A DNA stretch of 64,000 bases. Source: Pseudoalteromonas sp. XI10. GTDB lineage: Bacteria > Pseudomonadota > Gammaproteobacteria > Enterobacterales > Alteromonadaceae. The notes beneath the pieces were generated by a model. The model saw only the letters and a program-made list of their open reading frames with translations. It searched no databases and was not told the origin of the DNA. Position 1 is the first letter of the stretch. Each line of letters opens with the position of its first letter. The translations under genes and the position numbers were made by a program. Location: NCBI RefSeq assembly GCF_001469895.1, contig NZ_LOPY01000060.1, positions 1-64,000 of the forward strand, read 5' to 3'. Below, piece after piece: positions 25,019-34,010 of the stretch.

Positions 25019-25723
25019 TTAAGCTTGAGCTGCTTTTAAACGTGCTAAACGTGCTACTTGGTGAGTAGACGTTAAGAAAGAGTAGATAGGTGCTAAGTAG
25101 CCACGCTTACGAAGGTCTAAGAACTCTTCATCACTTAGTGAGTTAAGTTTTTTCTCATCAACAAGGTAGATACCGTTGATGTCTTTTTTCTCACCTTTGA
25201 TTTCTACAGTTAGCGTTTGAGCTACTAGTAGTTCTTTGTCTGCAAGGTACTTAGTGAATGCTTCAGTTACCTGAGAGAACTCGATGAAAGAAACAAGTGC
25301 TTCTTTACGACGCTTAAGGTACTCAGTTTCTTCACCGTTTTCGAAAAGTGCATTACCTGTTTCTTCGCTTACAAGTGGGCTTGCTTCGTCGATTACGATA
25401 CCAAATTGGTCAGCTTCTGGGTGCTTAACAAGACCTAGTGGGTAACGAGTCATAGACATAGGTGCAAATGCAGCTGTCCATTTGTCGTCTTGAATGAAAA
25501 GGTTCTCGCCTGGCTCTAGACCAAATAAAGCAACTGCTTGGAATTGACCTGATTCGTTGTTTTTAACAAATGCCATTGGGAATTCATTTGCGATGCGTGC
25601 AAATTCGTGTGCAACCACAGGTACTAAGTGCTGAGTTTTCATGAACTCAATGTTGATGCCATTTTGAATTTTAGTGTTGGCATGTTTTTCGTTATGTAAA
25701 GGCTGTACTTGTTGCTCCGCCAT
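25019..25723 (-). CDS. SapC family protein
   Basis: 234 aa, cytoplasmic, without signal peptide. It has the SapC pattern: QHLVPVVAHEFARIANEFPMAFVKN near residue 30, ALFGLEPGENLFI, and a C-terminal region around RGYLAPIYSFLTSTHQVARLARLK. The molecular function is not established. In Alteromonadales and related groups SapC proteins are encoded beside TonB receptors and tryptophan-halogenase-like proteins of sugar-uptake loci, as here. It is divergent from the DUF6445-type gene. Confidence 0.88.
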   Translation of the reverse strand: MAEQQVQPLHNEKHANTKIQNGINIEFMKTQHLVPVVAHEFARIANEFPMAFVKNNESGQFQAVALFGLEPGENLFIQDDKWTAAFAPMSMTRYPLGLVKHPEADQFGIVIDEASPLVSEETGNALFENGEETEYLKRRKEALVSFIEFSQVTEAFTKYLADKELLVAQTLTVEIKGEKKDINGIYLVDEKKLNSLSDEEFLDLRKRGYLAPIYSFLTSTHQVARLARLKAAQA

Positions 25724-25966
25724 GATACTGCTCCATTAATTTTATAATATGTTTTTGCTGTTAGTGCCCAAAGCCTATAGGTTTTGGCAACAAAAAGGAA
25801 GTGAAAATTTTGTGGCAGTTTGTACATTATAAATTAACAAATTTACCTACATTACCAATCAACCCCAAATGATGAAAAAACAAGCTATAACCAAGTAAAT
25901 ATTATCACGCATAAGCCACTATTTTTGTTAGTATATTCAACAGTTATGGGGAGGCTGAGGCAAACA

Positions 25967-26677
25967 ATGGAAAGCTATCAATTAAATAAAGACTATAAAG
26001 TAAGCAGCGTTTTCATTGCTGAAATTAATGAGACTGTCATCATTGTTGATGACTTTTTGCACAGCCTTGAGCCTATTTATCAATTTGCCACAGATACGGC
26101 CTATTTCCAGCCTTTTGGCAGCGATGGCACTCTATACCCTGGCAAACGAGATGAAATGCCTGCGCCTTACTACCGAGCTTTTGAGCGGCTACTTAACGAG
26201 CTTTTAGAGCAAGGGATCATTACAAGCGGTGAAAATAATTTATATCTTCACCGCTGTAAGCTTTCATTAGTTACTCAAAATGCGGATGAATTAAATACCT
26301 TGCAGCGTATGCCACATATTGATTCAACGGATGATAAAACATTTGCAGCAGTGCATTATTTGTCAGATAAAGAATGGGGCGGCACAGGTATATACAAATA
26401 CCTGCCTGAGAATATTATTAAAGTGACAGCTGATAACCAAAATAGCGTGCATAACATGATTGCTGATACTGAAAAACACAGCGCAACTCATCAAGGCTAT
26501 TTAAATGAAACAACAGAGCTTTTTGAAAAAGTGGTGGATATTGAAGCGAAGGTAAATAGGCTCGTAATTTATAAGAGCAACCTATTGCATAGCGCAGCTC
26601 TTTTTAATCGCAAAAAGTACAGCAATGATCTAAGCAACAGCCGTTTATCTATCTCTTCGTTTTTTAGAATTAGCTAA
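25967..26677 (+). CDS. DUF6445 family protein, oxygenase-like
   Basis: 236 aa from the ATG at 25967, chosen because GAGGCTGAGG lies just upstream; in-frame TTG and ATG codons farther up have no such site. Candidate iron ligands are visible: PHIDSTDD with the H-x-D pair (about residue 116) and a distal His in NLLHSAAL, a pattern reminiscent of 2-oxoglutarate/Fe(II) oxygenases. Proteins of this type recur next to SapC and halogenase-like genes. It is convergent with the halogenase-like gene. No function is established, and the oxygenase reading is inference. Confidence 0.78.
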   Translation: MESYQLNKDYKVSSVFIAEINETVIIVDDFLHSLEPIYQFATDTAYFQPFGSDGTLYPGKRDEMPAPYYRAFERLLNELLEQGIITSGENNLYLHRCKLSLVTQNADELNTLQRMPHIDSTDDKTFAAVHYLSDKEWGGTGIYKYLPENIIKVTADNQNSVHNMIADTEKHSATHQGYLNETTELFEKVVDIEAKVNRLVIYKSNLLHSAALFNRKKYSNDLSNSRLSISSFFRIS

Positions 26678-26703
26678 GCTGGCTAATACTTTTTTAGCCA
26701 GCT
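26677..26703. terminator. Terminator between DUF6445 and halogenase-like genes
   Basis: AGCTGGCTAA (26677-26686) pairs with TTAGCCAGCT (26694-26703) around a 7-base T-rich loop, overlapping the end of the DUF6445 gene. The two genes converge here. Confidence 0.8.
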
Positions 26704-26715
26704 CAGTTAATAAAG

Positions 26716-28227
26716 TTAGTTTTTCTGTAAGCCAAATTTCTTTATTTTATTTAACAGCTCTCTGTGCTTAGGTAGCTCATTTAATAACTGCTTGACGCGC
26801 TGCTGTTTAAATTTAGCAACTTGTTGATTGTCGCTCTGCTTATATTGCTGTTTGGCAGGTACATAATGCATACCAAACAATACATATAAGTAGTTTTCTA
26901 AGTCGAATAAATCGAACTTACTGGCAAAGTCTTCGCGTACTGGTGTAAAGCGCTGCCAGCGTGCTAGGTTATTTTTTAGTTTTTCTGATAACTGGTCGGC
27001 TTTTTTGTTATCACGCCAAAAGGCTGAATCAGTTCTATCAGAAATACAGTAATGCATTTTTATAAAATCAAACGTTTGTTGCCATACATAATTCACCTGC
27101 TGATTGTAATCACCAGCAACTAAGTTAATGTCATCTCGGGTACGCGGAAAACGCTTTGCTAATAACCCCGCAGAAAAGTCTGCAATTAAGATGGCAGTTG
27201 CTTCAAGTGGCTCAACAAATCCTTGCGACAACCCAATAGCGACACAGTTTTTGTGCCACATTTTTTCTCTATGCCCTACTTTCATCGGGATCTTTCTTGG
27301 CGTTAAGTGCTCAAATTTATTACCTAAATAATGATGCAATTTAGCGTGTGCTTGCTCATCGCTCATATACTTAGATGAATAAACAAACCCCACTCCTCTT
27401 CGCTCTGTGAGCGCAATATCCCAGATCCAACCAGCTTGGTGTGCCGTAGCAATAGTGTAAGGCGGTATTTCATCATCGCTTTGTGTCGGTACTTGCAATG
27501 TGATTGCAGTATCAGTTAATAAACTATCTGACTTATCAACAAAGCCCACCCCTAGTTTTTGCCCAATAAAGGCAGCCGAAAAACCGGAGCAATCAATAAT
27601 AAAGTCAAATTCTAAGGCGTTACCTTCTGAGTCGATTAGGTGTGTAATAAAACCTTGCTCATCACAGCTGACATCTTTAATTTCTGCAAACAGGTGTTTT
27701 ACAGCAAAATGTTGCGTGGCATGACTTCCTAAGTATGCAGCAAACTTTTTAGCATCAAAATGATAGGCATAGCCATTGATACCTGCATATTGTGGTGTCG
27801 CAATTGTTTTAGGTGCTAGGTTATTTTCACAACACGCATGCTGCTTAGAAACAAAGTCTGCGTAATCATTATCGTTACCCTCAGCAAGCCACTGCTGCGT
27901 TAACTCCTCACCGAATATATGTGGGTGATCAAATAAATGATGGTAAAAGTTAGCACCATGTTTGTGTTTATCTAGCCAATTTACAAACTTGATTGACTGT
28001 TTAAAAGTAACATCACATTCATTGATAAAGTCACTTTCACTGATACCAAACTTTTGCAAAGAATTGCGCATCGAAGGAACAGTACCTTCACCGACACCTA
28101 TGCTGGCAATATTAGGAGACTCGATTAATGTGATCTCAATGCCACTTTGCAAAAGCGCGTGACCCAAATGGTTAGCGGCTAACCAACCTGCTGTTCCGCC
28201 ACCAACAATTGCGATTTTTTTTATCAT
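26716..28227 (-). CDS. Tryptophan-halogenase-family flavoprotein
   Basis: 503 aa. FAD-binding loop IVGGGTAGWLAANHL opens the protein, followed by SIGVGEGTVP. A lysine in TFKQSIKFVNW lies where PrnA-type halogenases have their catalytic lysine. The halogenase signature W-x-W-x-I-P reads WIWDIA here, so the proline is replaced by alanine. Members encoded beside TonB receptors and SapC are thought to belong to glycan utilisation rather than to natural-product halogenation; the reaction is unknown. A terminator separates it from the TonB receptor gene upstream on the same strand. Confidence 0.88.
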   Translation of the reverse strand: MIKKIAIVGGGTAGWLAANHLGHALLQSGIEITLIESPNIASIGVGEGTVPSMRNSLQKFGISESDFINECDVTFKQSIKFVNWLDKHKHGANFYHHLFDHPHIFGEELTQQWLAEGNDNDYADFVSKQHACCENNLAPKTIATPQYAGINGYAYHFDAKKFAAYLGSHATQHFAVKHLFAEIKDVSCDEQGFITHLIDSEGNALEFDFIIDCSGFSAAFIGQKLGVGFVDKSDSLLTDTAITLQVPTQSDDEIPPYTIATAHQAGWIWDIALTERRGVGFVYSSKYMSDEQAHAKLHHYLGNKFEHLTPRKIPMKVGHREKMWHKNCVAIGLSQGFVEPLEATAILIADFSAGLLAKRFPRTRDDINLVAGDYNQQVNYVWQQTFDFIKMHYCISDRTDSAFWRDNKKADQLSEKLKNNLARWQRFTPVREDFASKFDLFDLENYLYVLFGMHYVPAKQQYKQSDNQQVAKFKQQRVKQLLNELPKHRELLNKIKKFGLQKN

Positions 28228-28255
28228 TTTTACTCGCTCACATTTTACTCACAAA

Positions 28256-28279
28256 AAAGCCCAGTGCGAGCTGGGCTTT
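28256..28279 (-). terminator. Terminator after the TonB receptor gene
   Basis: AAAGCCCAG (28256-28264) and CTGGGCTTT (28271-28279) form a 9-bp hairpin. On the minus strand it runs into TTTTTT. Read-through to the halogenase-like gene is possible. Confidence 0.88.
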
Positions 28280-28303
28280 CTTAATTTCGTTATCTAAATC
28301 AAA

Positions 28304-30898
28304 TTAGAAACGTAGTGATACACCTAGCTTGTAGCGTGCTTCACCTTCAAAGCTCCATGCTGGGTAGCCGTTACGAAGTTCAGGAACGACTTCTGCATCA
28401 GAAGGAGCAACACCGATTTGTACGCTGTCTTCTTCAGTTAAGTTAACAGCTTCAAACGTTACGTCAATGTTATCAGTTACGCTGTAGTTAGCACTGAAAT
28501 CAAGAGTACCGTATGATTGATGCTCACGGTTACCGTAGAAACCAGGTAGCTCACGGATCATGTACTCTGAACGCCAGTTATAAGCTAAACGTGCTGAGTA
28601 AGTATCTGTTTCATAGTAACCCACTAAGTTCACAGTATGCTTAGACGAATCTGAGAATAATGGGATCATATCTGGGTAGTTTTCAGCTTCTGATGGTGCA
28701 TCTACGAATGTGTAGTTTGCTGAGTAACCAAAGCCACTGTCAAAGCCATCTTGAATTTGTAGCTCGATACCTTCGATTTGGCCACCACTTGCATTAAGCT
28801 TAGTAGATAGCGTCCAGTTATCACCTTGAGTATCTGGGTCTACAACACCGATTTGTTGATTCAAGATTTGGCTTGAAGTAACAAATGATGTGATGTCTTT
28901 GAAGAAGTAAGTTGCACTTACCATACCGTCACCATCAAAGTACCACTCGATACCTAAATCAGCTTGAGTTGCTTTGAATGGGTTAAGGCCTACGTTACCT
29001 TTAGTTAGTACTTCGTTATTTGCTGTACCATCAGCGTAACCTGCAAAAGATGATGCAGAGAACATATCTGTGTAGTTAGGACGTGCAATAACTTGTGCCG
29101 CAGAGGTACGTAAAATTACATCTTCAGCTAAATCGAATGCGATATTGATGCTAGGTAATACGTCGTTGTAGCTCGCTTTATCTGTGCTTAGTGAACTTTC
29201 GTACTCACCATTTGCAAATCCGTAGTAATCTGATTCTGCATCTGTAGAGATGTAACGTAAACCGAAGTTACCGCGGATAGATTCTGCAGAGAACTCAGCC
29301 ATTGCGTAAACTGCGAAGTTTTCTTCTTCGATTGTACCGTAACCTGAGCGGTATACAGCTGAATCATTATCGAAGCTTGCAATTGCAGCACGTGCATCAG
29401 ATACCATTTTGTCAAAATCTGGCTCAGGTAAAGTGAAACCTGCACCTGATGACATTGTACCTGAGTAGTAAGTCTCACCATCACCACTTGGTAATGTATC
29501 AACTAAAGTAGTTGAGTAAGTCTCTTGTTTTACTTCATGGTCAGCCCAACGGAAACCTGTTTTGATTGCTGTGATAGCACCAAAATCAACAGGGAATGAA
29601 AGGTCTAACTGTGCGTAAGTTTCTTCATCTGTATTAGGTTGTTTTTTAAGTGCCCAACCAGCTGGAGATAACGGACCTGCAAAGTCTGATGGTTCAAAGT
29701 ATTTGTTATTGATGTCAATTTTGATCACGTCACCAGTAGCATCATAAGTACCTGCGTAATCAGATGGAACACCAATGAAGTTACCGTAGTTTGCAGTTAG
29801 GTCTGTACCACCTTCTGATTCAGTTGTACCGAAACGACCTGTTAGTGTGAAGTAGTCAGCTTCGTATTTAAGGCTGAAATCTGCTGTGTCAGATGTCATG
29901 CTTGCAATACGTGCCCAAGTTTGAGTCCAACCTGGATTCACACCTTCACCAGTACGACGGTAGAAAGTACATGTACCTGATGCATTTGTTTGCTCACAAG
30001 CTGCTTCTTTGTCGTCAGGGAACATTACGAAGTTTGAGGTATTTGCATTGTTTGCATCTAACTCAAGGCTCATAATGTTTAAACCTAGCTCTAGGTTTTC
30101 TGTAGGACGATACTGAAAAGTTGCATTTAATGCTGTACGCTCACGCTCTTGTTGGAACGTAGTAGGAACAATATCACCCCAACCGATCAGTGATTCGATA
30201 CCGTTACGTTGGTAGTTTGTTTCAGCCCAAGAAACAGAACCTAGTAAACCGAATGTTTCTTCGTCATTTTTCCAGCTAAATAAACCAGAAACTTGAGGGT
30301 CTGTTTCTTCAGAGATTGTGCCGTAATCGCCTTTTACACTTAAGAAAGTCGTACCAGCGTCAAGATCAAGTGGCTTACGAGTGTTAACAATAACAGTACC
30401 ACCAACACCACCTTCTACAACGTCAGCTTGAGAAGATTTATAAACTTGGATTTCACCAACTAATTCAGGTGGTAAAAGCGTGTAGTTGAAGCTACGGTCT
30501 ATTGATTGTTGGTCATACCAACCTGTTGATGCAACAGTTTGACCGTTTAAAAGTGTGCGTGTTAATTGGCTTGAAGCACCACGAATAGACACTTGCTGAC
30601 CTTGACCGAATTGACGGTTAACAGCAACACCTGAAATACGACCAAGTGCTTCACCTACATCGCCATCAGGAAACTTACCGATGTCTTCTGCAGAAACAGC
30701 ATCGACAACGCTGTCAGCAAAGCGCTTAGTATTCATTGAAGCTTCAAGTGAACGGCGAATACCGCGAACTTCAATTACTTCAACATCTTCTTGAACTTTA
30801 GTTTCTTCTGCTGCGTATGCAGCGCCAGTGAACCCAGCACTCATTACGAGGCCGATATTAACTGCTAATAAGCTTTTCTTAAAATTTTTAGCTAACAC
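28304..30898 (-). CDS. TonB-dependent outer-membrane receptor
   Basis: 864 aa. A signal peptide (to about residue 29, GAAYAAE) is followed by a TonB box region EVIEVRG, a plug domain (IGKFPDGDVGEALGRISGV, QVSIRGASSQLTRTLLNG, VVEGGVGGTVIVNTRKP), and a 22-strand barrel ending in the C-terminal phenylalanine of YKLGVSLRF. The plug sequence is of the type found in carbohydrate receptors of Alteromonadales and Xanthomonas. Two LacI-type operators lie upstream (30955 and 31385), which ties uptake to the regulator at 36006. The sugar is unknown. Confidence 0.93.
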   Translation of the reverse strand: MLAKNFKKSLLAVNIGLVMSAGFTGAAYAAEETKVQEDVEVIEVRGIRRSLEASMNTKRFADSVVDAVSAEDIGKFPDGDVGEALGRISGVAVNRQFGQGQQVSIRGASSQLTRTLLNGQTVASTGWYDQQSIDRSFNYTLLPPELVGEIQVYKSSQADVVEGGVGGTVIVNTRKPLDLDAGTTFLSVKGDYGTISEETDPQVSGLFSWKNDEETFGLLGSVSWAETNYQRNGIESLIGWGDIVPTTFQQERERTALNATFQYRPTENLELGLNIMSLELDANNANTSNFVMFPDDKEAACEQTNASGTCTFYRRTGEGVNPGWTQTWARIASMTSDTADFSLKYEADYFTLTGRFGTTESEGGTDLTANYGNFIGVPSDYAGTYDATGDVIKIDINNKYFEPSDFAGPLSPAGWALKKQPNTDEETYAQLDLSFPVDFGAITAIKTGFRWADHEVKQETYSTTLVDTLPSGDGETYYSGTMSSGAGFTLPEPDFDKMVSDARAAIASFDNDSAVYRSGYGTIEEENFAVYAMAEFSAESIRGNFGLRYISTDAESDYYGFANGEYESSLSTDKASYNDVLPSINIAFDLAEDVILRTSAAQVIARPNYTDMFSASSFAGYADGTANNEVLTKGNVGLNPFKATQADLGIEWYFDGDGMVSATYFFKDITSFVTSSQILNQQIGVVDPDTQGDNWTLSTKLNASGGQIEGIELQIQDGFDSGFGYSANYTFVDAPSEAENYPDMIPLFSDSSKHTVNLVGYYETDTYSARLAYNWRSEYMIRELPGFYGNREHQSYGTLDFSANYSVTDNIDVTFEAVNLTEEDSVQIGVAPSDAEVVPELRNGYPAWSFEGEARYKLGVSLRF

Positions 30899-30954
30899 AG
30901 GATTCCCCTTGAATCATTTTGTTGGTTTTTTATATCACTTCTGCCCAGTGATGA

Positions 30955-30968
30955 TGACAACGCTGTCA
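30955..30968. promoter_or_regulatory. LacI-type operator upstream of the TonB receptor
   Basis: TGACAACGCTGTCA, extended by GA/TC on each side, lies 57-70 bases before the receptor start codon. The TGACA/TGTCA arms around a central CG are typical of LacI-family operators. The same sequence occurs upstream of pgi (35768), and its exact reverse complement at 31385. Confidence 0.85.
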
Positions 30969-31068
30969 TCTAGTAACAAACCATACACTCTAAATTACAT
31001 TTGTGCTACATCTTTTTGGTTAATTTGTGCAAAAAATTTACAACGAAATAATCAAGTTATTGATATAA

Positions 31069-31384
31069 CTAATATTTAATATTGAGTTTTTAAGAATTGT
31101 TACAAATAAACGGCGCAAATATAGCATGAGTGATATTGCAGATGAAAAGACCAAAAGGATGAGTTTTTGAAATTTGCTAAAAATTACATGTGTTTTTGTA
31201 AGCTTTAGTTTCCATTGGACGTTTATTAACCATAACTAAAAGTTATATAAAACCTGTTATCTAACAATAAATTAGCTTAAAAAACTAACCTATTCCTAAA
31301 AGCACGCTGTCATGTGCAAATTATTTTAACTTTTTCTGGGCAGAATGAGTTAAAGGGGATATTGAGAATAATAACCAATAACAA
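31069..31384. other. AT-rich gene-free stretch upstream of the TonB receptor
   Basis: Between the two operators the sequence is AT-rich and holds no plausible coding frame. I recognise no RNA gene in it. Together with the flanking operators the whole gene-free interval 30899-31554 appears to be an unusually long control region for the receptor. Confidence 0.5.
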
Positions 31385-31398
31385 TGACAGCGTTGTCA
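31385..31398. promoter_or_regulatory. LacI-type operator, distal site in the receptor upstream region
   Basis: TGACAGCGTTGTCA is the exact reverse complement of the site at 30955. It lies 417 bases farther from the receptor start, in a stretch without any gene. Two operators about 430 bases apart would allow looping by a tetrameric or bridged repressor. A 10-base inverted pair TTCTGCCCAG (30939-30948) / CTGGGCAGAA (31336-31345) accompanies the two sites. Confidence 0.8.
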
Positions 31399-31504
31399 TT
31401 TTTAATTATATAGAGCGATTTTGTACTTGTCTAACACTTTATCGGGCTATTTAAAGAAAGCGTATTTATTCAATACGGTTCGTTACAGGTGAGAATTTAA
31501 AAAC

Positions 31505-31533
31505 AAAAAAGCGAGCATAATAGCTCGCTTTTG
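31505..31533 (-). terminator. Terminator after pgl
   Basis: GCGAGC-ATAATA-GCTCGC (31511-31528), with six A on the left that become a T run on the minus strand. It lies 22 bases after the pgl stop. Confidence 0.85.
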
Positions 31534-31554
31534 ACATTGACTTTAATCGGGCGA

Positions 31555-32265
31555 TTAAGGCGCCCAATAAACTTCGATATTGATATGTGGGTGATTCAAT
31601 ACAGCACGTAAAGGCATGTCAGCAACTGCACCGCCCTCTTTCGCTTGCTTGTAAACAGCCAGTTTTTCTTCACCGCTAATTAAAAGCTTCACTACTTTAG
31701 AGTCTGCAATCGCAGCTAAAGTTAACGTCATACGCTCAGTGATTTTACCTGTTACATCGCTTTCAATGGCGTTAATTGCACATACTAAATCATCTGTCGC
31801 AAGACCGTGTTCTAAACCTTCAGCATGAGGGAATAGAGAAGCCGTATGACCATCTGGACCCATGCCTAAAATCGTCACATCAAAAGGACGCTTTAATGCT
31901 TTGTATGCAGCTTCACATTCAGCAACACCATTTTGTGCCGTTAATGCGTCATTTTTCATTGTTACGAAATTAGCCGCAGCGCCATGGTTTTGTAATAACG
32001 TGCTTTTGATAAATGCTTCATTACTTTTTTCATGATCAGCATCAACCCAACGCTCATCAACCATAGCAACATCAATGTTTGCCCAATCAAGTTCAAGGTT
32101 CGATAAGTGCTTATAAGCAGGTGCTGGTGATGAGCCACCCGACACCATTAGTACCGCACGACCATCTTCTTTAATACCAGCAACAAGGCTTTGTTCAAGG
32201 CTTGAAGAAAGCTCAGCAGTTAATTCGTCTTTGTTTGCAAAGAATTTTTCAACAATTGTTGCCAT
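31555..32265 (-). CDS. pgl: 6-phosphogluconolactonase
   Basis: 236 aa of the DevB/SOL type, which hydrolyses 6-phosphogluconolactone to 6-phosphogluconate. The glucosamine-isomerase-like fold shows as VSGGSSPAPAY, MVDERWVD, and TILGMGPDGHTASLFPH with the catalytic His. The gene begins 5 bases after zwf, so the two successive steps of the oxidative pentose-phosphate / Entner-Doudoroff entry are co-translated. Confidence 0.96.
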   Translation of the reverse strand: MATIVEKFFANKDELTAELSSSLEQSLVAGIKEDGRAVLMVSGGSSPAPAYKHLSNLELDWANIDVAMVDERWVDADHEKSNEAFIKSTLLQNHGAAANFVTMKNDALTAQNGVAECEAAYKALKRPFDVTILGMGPDGHTASLFPHAEGLEHGLATDDLVCAINAIESDVTGKITERMTLTLAAIADSKVVKLLISGEEKLAVYKQAKEGGAVADMPLRAVLNHPHINIEVYWAP

Positions 32266-32270
32266 CTTAA

Positions 32271-33743
32271 TTACGCCTTATCGCCTGTGTTAAACCAAAC
32301 GTGGTCGTTTTCTTCTAAAAGCTCATCTGCATCTTCAGGGCCCCATGTACCAGCTCGGTATAACGATGGTGCACCTTTTTCTTGCCAACGCTCAATGATT
32401 GGGTCAATCCATTTCCATGCTTGACGCACTTCATCACGGTGAATAAACAGTGATGGGTTATTTGCTGCGGCATCTAACATTAAGCGCTTGTAAGCATCTG
32501 AATGGAAACCATTACTGTACGCTTGCGATAACTCAATGTTCATAGTTACTGGTTCTAATTGCATCTCAAGGTTATCAAGGCGCTTAGACATCAGTGTTAA
32601 TTGAATTGTTTCTTCTGGTTGCAGGCGAATAACAAGACGATTTGGCTCAATGTTACCTACGTTGTCGGTATAAACGTTGTGAGATACTTTTTTGTATTCC
32701 ACAACGATTTCAGCACAACGCTTTTTCATACGTTTACCAGTACGAAGATAGAAAGGAACACCAGCCCAACGCCAGTTATCGATGTGCGCACGAATAGCAA
32801 CAAAAGTTTCTGTTTTGCTCGCACCTTCGTTTAATTCTTCTAAGTAACCTGGGACGATTTTACCGTCTAAGTTACCTGGTACATACTGACCACGTACAAT
32901 GTTTGCATCAACATCTTCAGCCACTAACGGACGTAACGACTCAAGTACTTTTAATTTTTCAGTACGGATGCTGTTCGCGTTTAATTTGTTTGGTGATTCC
33001 ATTGCCACTAAGCAAAGTAATTGCAACAAGTGGTTTTGTACCATATCGCGTAATGCACCCGCTTTATCGTAGAAACCAGCGCGGCTTTCTAGGCCTACGG
33101 TTTCTGATAAGCTGATTTGAATGTTATCGATTGATTTTGCATCCCACAGGTTTTCAAACAGTGAGTTTGAAAAACGCAGTGCCATTAAGTTTTGAACTGT
33201 TTCTTTACCTAAGTAATGGTCAATACGGAATACTTGCTCTTCTTTGAAGTATTCAGCAATTTTTGCATTGATTGCTTCAGCAGACTCACCACAGTAACCA
33301 ATCGGTTTTTCAACAACAACGCGTGACGTTTCTGTGATCAGACCTTTCTTAGATAAGATTTCACAACAGCTACCGTACACTGCAGGTGGTAATGAAAGGT
33401 AAAAAACACGAGACTTATCAGCATCGTGTTCATCAAGGATATCTTTTAGTTTATCCCAGTCGTCATCGGCTTCAGTTACATTCGTTACAACTGGCACAAG
33501 ATAAGCTGAAAATGCTTTCCAATCTTTTGCGTTGTACTCACCTTTACCTAAAAAGTCTTGTAACGCTTTATGTGCTGTTTCGATGTATTCTTTACGTTTG
33601 CTTTCTTCACGTACCGTAGGAAGGATACGAGAACCTTGAGGAAGGTTGCCCTCTTGATAAGCGCGATACATTGCAGGAAGTAACTTACGTAACGCAAGAT
33701 CACCGCCGCCCCCAAAAATTACGATATCAAATGGATTTAACAT
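32271..33743 (-). CDS. zwf: Glucose-6-phosphate 1-dehydrogenase
   Basis: 490 aa, normal family length. The dinucleotide loop FGGGGDLALRKLLPA is near the N-terminus; the active-site motif RIDHYLGKE, with the substrate-binding and catalytic residues, lies near residue 175. It oxidises glucose-6-phosphate to 6-phosphogluconolactone with NADP. In zwf the first loop commonly reads GASGDL; here it is GGGGDL. pgl follows after 5 bases. I found no HexR-type or LacI-type palindrome directly upstream. Confidence 0.97.
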   Translation of the reverse strand: MLNPFDIVIFGGGGDLALRKLLPAMYRAYQEGNLPQGSRILPTVREESKRKEYIETAHKALQDFLGKGEYNAKDWKAFSAYLVPVVTNVTEADDDWDKLKDILDEHDADKSRVFYLSLPPAVYGSCCEILSKKGLITETSRVVVEKPIGYCGESAEAINAKIAEYFKEEQVFRIDHYLGKETVQNLMALRFSNSLFENLWDAKSIDNIQISLSETVGLESRAGFYDKAGALRDMVQNHLLQLLCLVAMESPNKLNANSIRTEKLKVLESLRPLVAEDVDANIVRGQYVPGNLDGKIVPGYLEELNEGASKTETFVAIRAHIDNWRWAGVPFYLRTGKRMKKRCAEIVVEYKKVSHNVYTDNVGNIEPNRLVIRLQPEETIQLTLMSKRLDNLEMQLEPVTMNIELSQAYSNGFHSDAYKRLMLDAAANNPSLFIHRDEVRQAWKWIDPIIERWQEKGAPSLYRAGTWGPEDADELLEENDHVWFNTGDKA

Positions 33744-33910
33744 ATATCACTCTCTACATTGGCAATGCCATGTTAATCGACTCATGCAGTATGGCAGTGC
33801 GTGTTGTTATCTGGTTGATTGGCTGTGTTAGATGATCCCTTTAACAAAGCCTGTTGAATTTGTTGTAAGTAGTTTACTCATTATTCTTATGTTGGCTGAA
33901 GTAAATGAGT

Positions 33911-33953
33911 CTTAGGGGCTCTGTAAATCCTCTCACAAAAATACAGGCCCTAA
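33911..33953 (-). repeat. Inverted repeat after pgi
   Basis: CTTAGGGGCTCTGTA and TACAGGCCCTAAG pair with a small bulge around a 15-base loop, about 57 bases after the pgi stop on the minus strand. No clear T run follows, so it is only a candidate terminator. I see nothing else in 33744-34010. Confidence 0.45.
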
Positions 33954-34010
33954 GAACTCCAGCGCTACCCGTTCAAAGGTATTCGGTTTGCAGCTGTTGC
34001 TGCGAATCTA

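Noticed and set aside
33744..34010. HexR-type operator upstream of zwf
   Set aside because: No TGTAATTNNATTACA-like palindrome is present, and the LacI-type operator of the receptor and pgi does not occur here either.
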